Shown in pieces: positions 8,697-16,535 of a stretch of DNA of 64,000 nucleotides. Location: the NCBI RefSeq assembly GCF_000498395.2, contig NZ_CP010979.1, positions 5,982,001 through 6,046,000 of the forward strand, written 5' to 3'. Every line of letters starts with the position of its first letter. Within the stretch, counting starts at the first letter, position 1. This stretch comes from Pseudomonas putida S13.1.2 (lineage in GTDB: Bacteria > Pseudomonadota > Gammaproteobacteria > Pseudomonadales > Pseudomonadaceae). The translations under genes were made by a program, and so were the position numbers. The notes under the pieces are model-generated. The model searched no databases and was not told where the DNA came from. It worked only from the letters and a program-made list of their open reading frames with translations.

Positions 8697-9638
8697 GTGC
8701 AGATGAACGAACAGGGACGTAATCCGCTGATCGAAGTGGGTCTTGAGCTGCAGGAGCTTTTTCCGATCCGTGAAGTTTCCCGTCTGACAGGCGTCAATGC
8801 CGTGACCCTTCGTGCCTGGGAGCGCCGGTACGGGCTGATTCAGCCAACCCGCACCGACAGTGGTCACCGCCTGTACTCCCAGGCCGACATCGATGACATC
8901 CGCCGTATCGTCGGCTGGCTAGAGCGCGGTGTGGCCGTGAGCAAGGTGGCCAGCATCCTCGCTCGCGGCCATGCCCTAGCCGTACAGGGCAGCGGTGCAA
9001 CGGACACCTGGTTGACCTGGCAGCGGCAGGCGCGGCAGGCCGTGCAGCGTTTTGACATGGCAGGCCTGGACCGCCTGTTCGATGAGGTGTTTGCCGCCAG
9101 CACCGTGGACCAGGTGTTCGCCGAAGTATTCATGCCGGTTTGGCACGACCTGGCGGCTGGCCAGCGCGGCTATGGGCAGACCAGCGAGTGGCTGTTCCTC
9201 GACCAGTTCCTGCGTGGCCGGGTATTTGCGCGTTTGCAGCTTGCCCACGTGCCGAGTGATCGCGCGGTGCTGCTGGCCGCGTTGCCGGGGCAATGCCACG
9301 AGCTGGAGTTGCTGGTGACCGGCCTGCACCTGGGCAGCGACGAGATTGGTGTGACGCCATTGGCGAGCGGGCAGCCGTTGCAGGAGCTGGCGCTGGTCTG
9401 CGAACGCCTGAAGCCGGATGCCCTGGTGCTGTTTTCCCACCAGCCACCCACGGCGGAACTCACCCGAAAACTGGTGCGCCTGGCTGCGGTGCTGGAATGC
9501 CCGTTGTTACTGGCCGGCGAAGCGGCGGAAGTGGCACAGGACCACCTGGCGGGCAGCCTGGTCGCCTGCCTGGGTGCGCAGGGGAGTGTGATGCGCCAGC
9601 GCTTGCGGCAGTTTCTGGCCGGTCAGCTCGATACCTGA
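8697..9638 (+). CDS. MerR-family regulator with cobalamin-domain-like C-terminus (class II LitR/CarH type)
   Basis: 313 residues. The N-terminal MerR winged helix is clear (IREVSRLTGVNAVTLRAWERR, then RTDSGHRLYSQADI). Residues about 90-310 follow the helix-bundle plus Rossmann layout of CarH/LitR, but the B12 ligand motif DXHXXG/EXH is absent and the W-X9-EH motif is degenerate (SEWLFLDQFLRGRV), so it probably does not bind adenosylcobalamin. P. putida is known to use such class II LitR proteins in light response, working with a LOV photoreceptor. Start GTG 8697 (AGGG at 6 nt) is favoured; ATG 8703 and ATG 8664 are alternatives. Divergent from the ABM-folM operon. Confidence 0.82.
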   Translation: MQMNEQGRNPLIEVGLELQELFPIREVSRLTGVNAVTLRAWERRYGLIQPTRTDSGHRLYSQADIDDIRRIVGWLERGVAVSKVASILARGHALAVQGSGATDTWLTWQRQARQAVQRFDMAGLDRLFDEVFAASTVDQVFAEVFMPVWHDLAAGQRGYGQTSEWLFLDQFLRGRVFARLQLAHVPSDRAVLLAALPGQCHELELLVTGLHLGSDEIGVTPLASGQPLQELALVCERLKPDALVLFSHQPPTAELTRKLVRLAAVLECPLLLAGEAAEVAQDHLAGSLVACLGAQGSVMRQRLRQFLAGQLDT

Positions 9639-10240
9639 GTGTGCAGTTCGGGGTGCGCCCGGCGATGGGCCTGGAGGATATAGTCGCGCAGGCGGTCGAT
9701 CTCTTCGGCCGGGCTCTGGCCCAGGTCGTAGGCTGCCAGGTCCGGGCCGATGCGCCGGCCCAGTACACCATGCAATTCGATCGGGCTGATGTCGCCCGGG
9801 GCGAAGTGCAACTCGAAGCGGGTGGGCGCTGCTGGCAAGCCGCGGATCTCCACCAGTACGCCTTTGAACGAAATATCGCGTACCCACAGGCCGCTTTGCT
9901 GATCGTGGCTATCGAGCAGCGGGCTGGGCGTTTCCATCGACAGGCGCCAGGCGCGCAGCATGGGGCCGTCTTCGTAGATTTCCGGTGAACCCAGTTGCAG
10001 GTGCAGGGCGTGGAACTCGTCTTCCACCAGTTGCAGCGGGAAGCTGATCTGCTGATTGTTGAACTGGGCCTGCAAGGTCACCTGTTCGTTGGCCACCAGG
10101 CGGGTCAGCAAGCTCTGGATGCGACGGTCGCCATTGACCAGCAGGCTCGACATGGAGTCGGCCAGGTTCAACTGCGGCGAATGCTGCATGCTCTGGATGA
10201 AATCCAGCTCGTCCTGGGTCAGGAGCGCGTCTGCTTGCAT
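9623..10240 (-). CDS. PilZ-domain protein (putative c-di-GMP receptor, YcgR-like)
   Basis: 205 residues with an N-terminal YcgR-like beta region (about 35-115) and a C-terminal PilZ domain (about 115-195). The PilZ (D/N)XSXXG motif is seen as DISFKG; the preceding RXXXR arm is weak (LRAWRLS). Such proteins couple c-di-GMP to flagellar or exopolysaccharide function. ATG 10240 is used; a TTG 10 codons upstream (10270) is possible. The 3' end overlaps the MerR gene end by 16 bp tail to tail. The partner is not determinable. Confidence 0.75.
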   Translation of the reverse strand: MQADALLTQDELDFIQSMQHSPQLNLADSMSSLLVNGDRRIQSLLTRLVANEQVTLQAQFNNQQISFPLQLVEDEFHALHLQLGSPEIYEDGPMLRAWRLSMETPSPLLDSHDQQSGLWVRDISFKGVLVEIRGLPAAPTRFELHFAPGDISPIELHGVLGRRIGPDLAAYDLGQSPAEEIDRLRDYILQAHRRAHPELHTQVSS

Positions 10241-10478
10241 GATCGAACTCGGTGGTGGCGATTTCTTCAACGGAATTGACCGTGCGTGGCGTACTTGGTT
10301 CAGGCACGTTCGTCGGTTTTCAGACCAACGCGCAGTTAGGCCAGTTCCCGCTCCGCGACCTGGCGGATGACGTCTTTTCTGAATACCTATGATAGGCCCG
10401 CTTTGGTAGAGGCGGCCTTTTGCCAGCGCTGAATGCTAGTATCCTACGTTTTCACTCAGTTTCGGAATCCTCTACCCG

Positions 10479-10934
10479 ATGAAAGTCGCCATTATTTCCG
10501 GATCGGTCTATGGCACCGCCGAAGAAGTCGCCCGTCATGCTGAATCGCTGCTGAAGGCAGCAGGCCTGGAGGCCTGGCATGCGGCGCGTGCTACGTTGCA
10601 GGATCTTGAAGGTTTTGCCCCAGACGCGCTGCTGGCCGTGACCTCGACCACCGGCATGGGCGAGCTGCCGGACAACCTCATGCCCTTGTACTGCGCCATT
10701 CGTGACACCCTGCCTGCGGCCTGGCGCGGCCTGCCGGGTGCAGTGATTGCGCTGGGCGACGCCAGCTACGGTGACACCTACTGTGGTGGTGGCGAGCAAA
10801 TGCGCGAGCTGTTTGCCGAGTTGGGCGTTCGCGAAGTGCTGCCGATGCTGCGCCTGGATGCCAGCGAGACCGTGACCCCGGAAGCCGATGCAGAGCCGTG
10901 GTTGGCTGAGCTGCTTCAAGCGTTGAAAGCCTGA
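10479..10934 (+). CDS. Flavodoxin (MioC-like)
   Basis: 151-residue single-domain flavodoxin. The FMN phosphate loop is SGSVYGTAEEVA at residues 8-19, and the second and third FMN loops are TSTTGMGELPDN and LGDASYGDTYCGGG. This short form resembles MioC, an electron carrier of E. coli linked to biotin synthase activity. Start ATG 10479 follows a 238-bp gap after the divergent PilZ gene. Monocistronic with a REP pair downstream. The electron-transfer partner is unknown. Confidence 0.88.
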   Translation: MKVAIISGSVYGTAEEVARHAESLLKAAGLEAWHAARATLQDLEGFAPDALLAVTSTTGMGELPDNLMPLYCAIRDTLPAAWRGLPGAVIALGDASYGDTYCGGGEQMRELFAELGVREVLPMLRLDASETVTPEADAEPWLAELLQALKA

Positions 10935-10952
10935 CGGGGCATTTTCGCTTGT

Positions 10953-11052
10953 CCTGGCCTCTTCGCGGGTAAACCCGCTCCCACATGTAGGGCGCAGTTT
11001 TCCCAAACTGTGGTGTCCCTGTGGGAGCGGGTTCACCCGCGAAAGGGCCGGC
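10953..11052. repeat. REP pair (type A)
   Basis: Convergent pair CTGGCCTCTTCGCGGGTAAA...CCCGCTCCCAC and GTGGGAGCGGG...CACCCGCGAAAGGGCC, between the ends of convergent mioC-like and LysR genes. Confidence 0.9.
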
Positions 11053-11065
11053 ACTGGCTCAATCA

Positions 11066-11959
11066 TTAGCTACTGCGCGGCACCGGCCACTCGCGCAGCA
11101 ACGCCAACCACGCCTGCGCTGCCCGTGACAGGTACGCCCCGCGCCGCCAGATAAAGGCAATATCCCAACGCAAATCCTGCGGCGAACGCAGCGGCAAACG
11201 CACCACCCCGGGGCGCTCCAGCGCTTTTGCCACCACCCGGGGCAGCAACACTACGCCCTGGCCCGCCGCCACCAGCGCTGCCAAAAAATCCGCCTGGCCA
11301 CTGCGCCCGCCTTCCTTCGGGGTAAACCCTTGCTGCTGGCACGCCTTCAGCAGCCGGTCATTAAGCACGAAGCTGCGCTGATACAGCAGGAACGGCGTAT
11401 CGGCCAGTTGCCCCAGGTCCACCCCGTCCAGGCCCGCCAAGGCATGGCCAGCCGGCAGCAGGGCATCCAGCGGTTCGTTGCAGAACGGCTGGTAGTCGAA
11501 CGCTTCGTCGCTGGGCGTCAGGCTGCCACCCAGTTCCAGCTCGCCACTCCTGACCGCCTGCTCGACGCTGCGGCTGCCGCCTTCGAGCAACTGGATCGCA
11601 ATGTTCGGGTGACGCCGCCGGTACTCGGCGAACAAGCCGGCGAACAAGGCGTCACTGCCCAGCATCGGCAAGCCCAGGCGCAGCTCGCCACGTTCCATCT
11701 GGCTGAGGTCGTCCAGCTCGTTCAGCAGTGCCTGGCGCTGACGCAGCAGGGCCTCGCCACGCTCCAGCACAATGCGCCCCGCAGCCGTCAGGTGCAGTTG
11801 CGAGGCCTGGCGCTCCAGCAATGGCTGGCCCACATCTTGCTCCAGCTGGGCCACCTGCTTGCTCACAGCCGACTGGCTGATGTGCAGGGTTTGCGCCGCC
11901 TGGGTAAAACCACCGCGGTGGATCACTTCGATGAAGCTGCGCAGCTGTTTGAATTCCAT
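11066..11959 (-). CDS. LysR-family regulator, probably of lrgAB (CidR-like)
   Basis: 297 residues with an N-terminal HTH (MEFKQLRSFIEVIHRGGFTQ onward, recognition helix around HISQSAVSKQVAQLE) and a C-terminal effector domain. Start ATG 11959; the frame runs 13 codons further upstream, but the MEFKQLRSF start is the LysR norm. Divergent from lrgAB across 98 bp, matching the cidR-cidAB layout in Gram-positives, where the regulator responds to acetate or pyruvate overflow. The intergenic region holds a 15-bp TTCC-N5-GGAA palindrome and a nearby direct repeat that are good candidate binding sites. Confidence 0.85.
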   Translation of the reverse strand: MEFKQLRSFIEVIHRGGFTQAAQTLHISQSAVSKQVAQLEQDVGQPLLERQASQLHLTAAGRIVLERGEALLRQRQALLNELDDLSQMERGELRLGLPMLGSDALFAGLFAEYRRRHPNIAIQLLEGGSRSVEQAVRSGELELGGSLTPSDEAFDYQPFCNEPLDALLPAGHALAGLDGVDLGQLADTPFLLYQRSFVLNDRLLKACQQQGFTPKEGGRSGQADFLAALVAAGQGVVLLPRVVAKALERPGVVRLPLRSPQDLRWDIAFIWRRGAYLSRAAQAWLALLREWPVPRSS

Positions 11960-11966
11960 GCTCTGA

Positions 11967-11981
11967 ATTCCATTCTGGAAT
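11967..11981. promoter_or_regulatory. Candidate LysR operator (ATTCCA-TTC-TGGAAT)
   Basis: Perfect 15-bp interrupted palindrome of the T-N11-A type just upstream of the LysR start. The sequence GAATTCCAT also occurs twice as a direct repeat 14 bp apart (11951-11959 and 11965-11973). Position between divergent LysR and lrgA genes suits autoregulation plus activation. No binding data. Confidence 0.5.
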
Positions 11982-12057
11982 GGCGATAAGTCTAACAATT
12001 CGCTTCTGGCCTAGGCAGCCGAATCTTAAAATGAGGGCCTGTCGAGGAACCCGCATC

Positions 12058-12444
12058 ATGAAACCCGCGTTATTGAAAAAAGCCCTGCGCCTGCTTGTCG
12101 AGCTGGCAATTCTTTGTGCCCTGTTCCTGCTTGGTGGCCAGCTTGCCACCTGGCTGGGCTGGCCGATCCCCGGCGGCGTGATGGGCCTGGCCCTGTTGCT
12201 GATACTGTTCGCTTCGGGTGTGCTCAAGCCGGCCATGCTGCAATTGGGCGCCGGTTGGCTGATGGCCGAGATGCTGCTGTTTTTCATCCCGGCGCTGATG
12301 AGCCTGCTGGATTACGGCTCGCTCATCCGTGAAGAGGGCTGGCGCATCTTGCTGGTGATCGCCGTGAGCACGCTGATGGTGATGGTGGTCACTGCCATGA
12401 CCGTGGAGCTGGTGTGCCGCTGGAGTGTGCGCCATGAGCCTTGA
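12058..12444 (+). CDS. LrgA/CidA-family holin-like inner-membrane protein
   Basis: 128-residue protein with four hydrophobic helices and the family block GWPIPGGVMGLALLL. LrgA/CidA proteins form membrane pores or transport pyruvate-like solutes together with LrgB and influence autolysis. Start ATG 12058 has GAGGAA upstream. It overlaps the lrgB start by 11 nt, so the two are coupled. Controlled most likely by the divergent LysR gene. Confidence 0.9.
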   Translation: MKPALLKKALRLLVELAILCALFLLGGQLATWLGWPIPGGVMGLALLLILFASGVLKPAMLQLGAGWLMAEMLLFFIPALMSLLDYGSLIREEGWRILLVIAVSTLMVMVVTAMTVELVCRWSVRHEP

Positions 12445-13120
12445 ACCCATGCCGCTGTTCTGGCTGGCCCTGACCTTGCTGGCATACCTGGGCAGCCGCT
12501 GGCTGTACCGGCGCAGCAAGCGCTACCTGCTGTCGCCGTTGATATTGGTACCCGTGTTGCTGCTGGCGGTGGCGGTGCCGCTGCATACCGCCTATGCCGA
12601 GTATGCCCGCAACACCCACTGGTTGATGAGCGTGCTTGGCCCGGTGACCGTGGCCTTTGCGGTGCCGATCTGGCAGCAGCGGGCCATGCTGGCGCGCCAT
12701 TGGCCGGCCTTGATGGTGGGCATGGTGGCTGGCAGCAGTGCCTCGATCGCCAGCTCCTGGGGCCTTGCGCACTTGCTGGCGCTGGACAGTGCAACCAGCC
12801 TGTCGCTGGTGCCGCGTTCGATCACCACGCCGTTTGCCATGCCCTTGGCCCATGACCTGGGTGGCGTGCCGGAGCTGACGGCGGTGTTCGTGATGTTCAC
12901 CGGGGTGCTCGGCGCCATGTTCGGTGGCGTGCTGCTGCGCTGGTTGCCGCTGCGCACGCCCCTGGCACGGGGTGCGCTGTTTGGCGTTGGGGCGCACGGT
13001 GCCGGGGTCAGCCGGGCACAGGAGGTGGGCCGCGAGGAAGGCTCGGTGGCCGGCCTGGTCATGGTCCTGACCGGGTTGTTGAACCTGTTCGCGGCACCGT
13101 TGCTGGCCATGCTGCTCTGA
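12434..13120 (+). CDS. LrgB/CidB-family membrane protein
   Basis: 228-residue polytopic inner-membrane protein (about 7 helices). It contains the LrgB signature LVPRSITTPFAMPLA and GVPELTAVFVMFTGVLGAMFG. Start ATG 12434 with GGAG at 8 nt, inside the lrgA end. Partner of the upstream LrgA-like protein. About 175 bp without a gene follow. Confidence 0.9.
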   Translation: MSLEPMPLFWLALTLLAYLGSRWLYRRSKRYLLSPLILVPVLLLAVAVPLHTAYAEYARNTHWLMSVLGPVTVAFAVPIWQQRAMLARHWPALMVGMVAGSSASIASSWGLAHLLALDSATSLSLVPRSITTPFAMPLAHDLGGVPELTAVFVMFTGVLGAMFGGVLLRWLPLRTPLARGALFGVGAHGAGVSRAQEVGREEGSVAGLVMVLTGLLNLFAAPLLAMLL

Positions 13121-13296
13121 CCGTTCGTGCCACTGACTCGCTCAGTCATCAAGCTGGCTGGCAACGCAAGTTCCAGCCCTTGGCCTGCTGGCTAGACTCT
13201 GCCTCGACATAGAGAGCACATGTATGTGCCGAGGTGACATGCAATGACCGCAGCCTTGCCCTATTCCGCCAACACCACTTCACCGGGACCGTTCTG

Positions 13297-14202
13297 ATGC
13301 CTATGGCCGAAATTCCATTGTGCGTCTGGCGTACCCGGGGACAGAGTTTCACTTTCCGGGGCCAGAGCATCCGCTACTGGACCGCAGGGCAAGGAGAGCC
13401 CCTGCTTCTGTTACACGGTTTCCCCACCGCCAGTTGGGACTGGCACTACCTGTGGGGGCCTTTGAGCCAACGCTTCAGGGTGATCGCTTGCGACATGCTC
13501 GGCTTTGGCGATTCGGCCAAGCCGGTCGATCACGCCTACAGCCTGATGGAGCAGGCGGACTTGCAGCAGGCTTTGCTTGGCCACCTGCAGGTCGACCAGC
13601 CGGTGCACCTGCTGGCCCACGACTACGGCGGCAGCGTTGCCCAGGAATTGCTGGCGCGCCACCATGAACAGCGTGCCGACATTGCCAGCTGCGTATTCCT
13701 CAACAGCGGGCTGTTCCCCGAAAGTTGCCGCATGCTGCTGATCCAGAAGCTGCTGCTTAGCCGGTTCGGCTGGCTGGTCGGGCGTTCGTTCGGGCGTGAC
13801 GACCTGGTGCGCAGCGTGACCCAGGTCTACGGCCCTTGCACCCACCCCAGCGAAAGTGCCCTGGATGATTTCTGGAGCCTGATCACCGCTAACCGGGGCA
13901 CGCGCATCCTGCACAAGCTGGCGAGCTACATGCCCGAGCGCAGATTGCACCGCGAACGCTGGGTCGGGGCAATGCAGCGCACAGGCGTGCCACTGCGCTT
14001 GATCAATGGTGTGGTCGACCCGCTTTCCGGCGCGCACATGCTCGAGCGCTACCGGCAACTGGTGCCGGAGCCGGACACCGTGCAGCTACCCGGCATCGGC
14101 CATTACCCGCACACTGAAGCGCCAGTGCAGGTGCTGCGTCACTACCTGGCCTTTCGTGAGCAGCTTGTGAGCTTCTACCCGCAGAAAATGGCGTGGTCCT
14201 GA
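13297..14202 (+). CDS. Alpha/beta hydrolase with Asp nucleophile (haloalkane dehalogenase/epoxide hydrolase-like)
   Basis: 301 residues. HGFPTASWDWHYL gives the oxyanion-hole HGXP motif, and the nucleophile elbow reads AHDYGGS, an aspartate rather than serine, as in haloalkane dehalogenases and epoxide hydrolases. The terminal His is in GIGHYPHTEAP; a candidate acid is in NGVVDPLSG. A cap domain lies at about residues 130-210. ATG 13297 has GGGA 8 nt upstream; ATG 13303 is possible. It is followed by an SDR gene, so a two-gene detoxification or degradative unit is possible (inference). Confidence 0.83.
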   Translation: MPMAEIPLCVWRTRGQSFTFRGQSIRYWTAGQGEPLLLLHGFPTASWDWHYLWGPLSQRFRVIACDMLGFGDSAKPVDHAYSLMEQADLQQALLGHLQVDQPVHLLAHDYGGSVAQELLARHHEQRADIASCVFLNSGLFPESCRMLLIQKLLLSRFGWLVGRSFGRDDLVRSVTQVYGPCTHPSESALDDFWSLITANRGTRILHKLASYMPERRLHRERWVGAMQRTGVPLRLINGVVDPLSGAHMLERYRQLVPEPDTVQLPGIGHYPHTEAPVQVLRHYLAFREQLVSFYPQKMAWS

Positions 14203-14310
14203 CCGGGCCTCATCGCCCTGCGTTATTGCCAGGCATTCAGCCTGCGTGAGCTTGATTGTCCGCCCGTTGCTGGCGGCGGACACTCGGCTGACCTGAACCT
14301 GCGTGGAGCC

Positions 14311-15231
14311 ATGAGCATGAGCGAGCCTGTCCGTCTGCAAGATCGCGTGGTGATTGTCACCGGAGCCGGCGGTGGCCTGGGCCGTGCCCATGCGTTGCTG
14401 TTCGCCGCACGTGGCGCCAGGGTAGTGGTGAACGACCTCGGCGGCACTGCCCACGGAGAAGGTGCCAGCGCCTCGGCCGCCGACCGGGTGGTGGAGCAGA
14501 TCCGCGCCGCCGGTGGCATCGCCATCGCCAACCACGACTCGGTCAGCCAGGGTGCACGCATCGTCGAGCAGGCCCTGGACAGCTTCGGCCGGGTCGATGT
14601 GGTGGTGAACAATGCAGGTATCCTGCGTGACAAGACATTCCACAAGATGGACGACAGCGATTGGGAGCAGGTCTACCAGGTGCATGTCGAAGGGGCCTAC
14701 AAAGTCACCCGGGCTGCTTGGCCACACCTGCGCGAGCAGAACTGGGGGCGGGTGATCTTCACCGCTTCTACCTCTGGCATCTACGGCAACTTCGGCCAGG
14801 CCAACTACGGCATGGCCAAGCTGGGCTTGTACGGGCTGACCCGCACCCTGGCGATCGAAGGGCGCAAGCACGGCATATTGGTCAACGCCATCGCCCCAAC
14901 AGGCGGCACCCGCATGACCGAAGGGCTGATCCCGCCCCAGGTATTCGAGCGGCTCAAGCCCGAACTGGTCAGCCCGCTGGTGGTGTACCTGGGCAGCGAC
15001 CAGTGCCAGGGCACGGGTGAGTTGTTCGAGGTCGGCGGCGGCTGGGTGGGCAAGGTGCGTTGGGAGCGCAGCCTGGGGGTGGGCTTTGATCCGCGCGAAG
15101 GCTTTACCCCGGAACAGGTGGCCGAGAACTGGGCACGGATCGGCGATTTTGAGGGGGCAGTGCATCCGCAGGACAGTTTGCAGGCATTGCAGCAGATGAT
15201 GGCGAACCTGCAAAACTACCCGCTGAGCTGA
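14311..15231 (+). CDS. SDR-family oxidoreductase (peroxisomal MFE-2 hydroxyacyl-CoA dehydrogenase-like)
   Basis: 306 residues. NAD(P) motif TGAGGGLGRAHA, NNAGILRDKTF, and catalytic YGMAK (Tyr in ANYGMAK). The extended C-terminal tail (FEVGGGWVGKVRWERS onward) is the feature of the (3R)-hydroxyacyl-CoA dehydrogenase unit of peroxisomal multifunctional enzyme type 2; the hydratase and SCP2 units of that enzyme are absent. ATG 14311 and ATG 14317 are both possible; GGAG suits the second better. It may act on acyl-CoA substrates together with the upstream hydrolase (inference). Confidence 0.85.
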   Translation: MSMSEPVRLQDRVVIVTGAGGGLGRAHALLFAARGARVVVNDLGGTAHGEGASASAADRVVEQIRAAGGIAIANHDSVSQGARIVEQALDSFGRVDVVVNNAGILRDKTFHKMDDSDWEQVYQVHVEGAYKVTRAAWPHLREQNWGRVIFTASTSGIYGNFGQANYGMAKLGLYGLTRTLAIEGRKHGILVNAIAPTGGTRMTEGLIPPQVFERLKPELVSPLVVYLGSDQCQGTGELFEVGGGWVGKVRWERSLGVGFDPREGFTPEQVAENWARIGDFEGAVHPQDSLQALQQMMANLQNYPLS

Positions 15232-15240
15232 ACTTTTATT

Positions 15241-15352
15241 GCCTGTGCTGGCCTCTTCGCGGGCTTGCCCGCTCCCACAGGGATATCACTGCCCTCAGGT
15301 CTGGTGATATCCCTGTGGGAGCGGGCAAGCCCGTGAAGAGGCCAGCACAGGC
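15241..15352. repeat. REP pair (type A), near-perfect 49-bp arms
   Basis: Very long inverted repeat: arms of 49 bp differ at one base (CCCGCGAAG versus CCCGTGAAG), with complementarity running beyond the REP core through GGGATATCAC/GTGATATCCC. Loop about 14 nt. Located after the SDR gene. Confidence 0.92.
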
Positions 15353-15368
15353 GGAAGATTTTTCAGGC

Positions 15369-15399
15369 AAAAAAAAGGCCGCTGCAAGCCGCAGCGGCC
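15369..15399 (-). terminator. Rho-independent terminator (minus strand)
   Basis: Read on the minus strand: GGCCGCTGC stem, 5-nt loop, GCAGCGGCC, then eight T (A-run at 15369-15376 on the plus strand). It sits 180 nt beyond the hmgR stop, so it ends either hmgR mRNA or a separate short RNA. Confidence 0.85.
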
Positions 15400-15545
15400 A
15401 ATCGAGACGTCAGATCAAGGAGCTTCAAAATCTACGTCGGTGAACCTCGCAGGCATGAAAAGCGGGGGGAGAGCCCTTCATGCCGGCCAGTGAGTAAAGA
15501 ATAAGCGCTTGATCCCATGGGAAAAATAGCGGCTTATGACATTCA
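15400..15545 (-). ncRNA. Candidate small RNA or structured 3' region between hmgR and its terminator
   Basis: No credible gene. On the minus strand it holds a hairpin at 15452-15484 with 8-bp arms (GGCATGAA/TTCATGCC) whose loop contains CUCCCCCC, followed by the strong terminator. C-rich loops of this kind pair with Shine-Dalgarno sequences in some known sRNAs. No clear promoter was seen, so this may simply be the hmgR 3' UTR. Confidence 0.25.
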
Positions 15546-15578
15546 CCTTTACGTATCGGGCAATAGTGCTGCGGCCAC

Positions 15579-16367
15579 TCAGGGAGCGGGCGAATAGCCC
15601 ATGCGCCAGCTGGTTTCCCGCGCAGCCGCCAGCAGCCGTTGCGCCGCAGGGCCATGTTCGTCGGCGTGGAAGATCGACGTCGGCCCGACCACGGTCATCA
15701 CCGCCGCAACCTGCCCCATGGCATTGAACACGGGCGCCGACAGCGCATCCACGCCCGGCATCAGCAGGCCGTGCACGTGGTGCAGGCCACGTTCGCGAAT
15801 GCCCGCCAGTACCGCCTGGTAGTCATCAGCATTGTGCTGCAGCGCGGCCAGCTCGCGGTCACGCAGCTCCACGGTCTCGCGCTCCGGCAGGTAGGCGGCG
15901 AACACCAGGCCGGTGGACGAGGTGAGCAGCGGCAGCACCGAGCCCATCTGCGTGACCACGGTAACTGCACGCACCGCAGGTTCAATGCTGACCACGGTTG
16001 CGCCCTGGTTGCCCCACACCGCAATGAAGCAGCTCTCGTTCAGTTCGTCGCGCAGCTGCGACAGCGGTAGTGCCGCAATCTTCAGCACATCGATGCTGCC
16101 CAGCGCCGCCAGCCCCACCCGCAATGCCTCACGGCCCAGGCCGTAATGGTTGGTGGCCGCATCCTGCTCGGCAAAGCCGCTGGCAATCAGCGCCTGCAGG
16201 TAGCGGTGCACCTTGCTCGCCGGCATCTGCACATGTTCCGACAGGCGTGACAGCGAGGTGGAGGGGGAGAGTTCGGCAAGGGCTTTGAGGATGTCTGTGC
16301 CAACCTCCGCCGAGCGGACTTTCTGCTTGCCGTTGTCGGCGGAGGAGCTGGCTTTGGTCATGGACAT
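15579..16367 (-). CDS. hmgR: IclR-family repressor of homogentisate genes
   Basis: 262 residues: N-terminal winged HTH (VGTDILKALAELSPSTSLSRLSEHVQMP, then KVHRYLQALIASG) and a C-terminal IclR effector domain (about 95-255). Divergent from hmgABC, the same order as in P. putida, where HmgR represses the cluster and homogentisate relieves repression. ATG 16367 (MSMTKASS) follows GGAAG; ATG 16361 is also possible. A 17-bp palindrome in the shared intergenic region fits its operator. Confidence 0.9.
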   Translation of the reverse strand: MSMTKASSSADNGKQKVRSAEVGTDILKALAELSPSTSLSRLSEHVQMPASKVHRYLQALIASGFAEQDAATNHYGLGREALRVGLAALGSIDVLKIAALPLSQLRDELNESCFIAVWGNQGATVVSIEPAVRAVTVVTQMGSVLPLLTSSTGLVFAAYLPERETVELRDRELAALQHNADDYQAVLAGIRERGLHHVHGLLMPGVDALSAPVFNAMGQVAAVMTVVGPTSIFHADEHGPAAQRLLAAARETSWRMGYSPAP

Positions 16368-16402
16368 CTGCTTCCGGATTCTTCGAGTCGCGCCTTTATA
16401 GC

Positions 16403-16431
16403 TTGACGCCATGCCCGTAGCAAATTACGTT
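16403..16431 (+). promoter_or_regulatory. Candidate hmgA promoter
   Basis: TTGACG (16403-16408), 17-bp spacer, then TACGTT (16426-16431). The -10 falls inside the 17-bp palindrome, so a bound repressor would block polymerase. The -10 is weak; assignment by eye. Confidence 0.45.
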
Positions 16432-16440
16432 ATTCGTAAT
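16424..16440. promoter_or_regulatory. HmgR operator (17-bp palindrome)
   Basis: ATTACG-TTATT-CGTAAT, a perfect interrupted palindrome between hmgR and hmgA. P. putida HmgR is known to protect a 17-bp palindrome in this intergenic region. An extra half-site ATTACGA follows at 16444-16450. Confidence 0.75.
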
Positions 16441-16535
16441 CTGATTACGATAAAAACAATGCAGAAGCGCTGTCACCCCGCATCGGGCCAGCAGCCAGCT
16501 GCCAGCAACGGCTCGGTCAGAGCCCGGAGGCATCG

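Noticed and set aside
15425..15655. A 76-residue minus-strand frame between hmgR and its terminator
   Set aside because: It begins inside hmgR in another frame and has no ribosome site.
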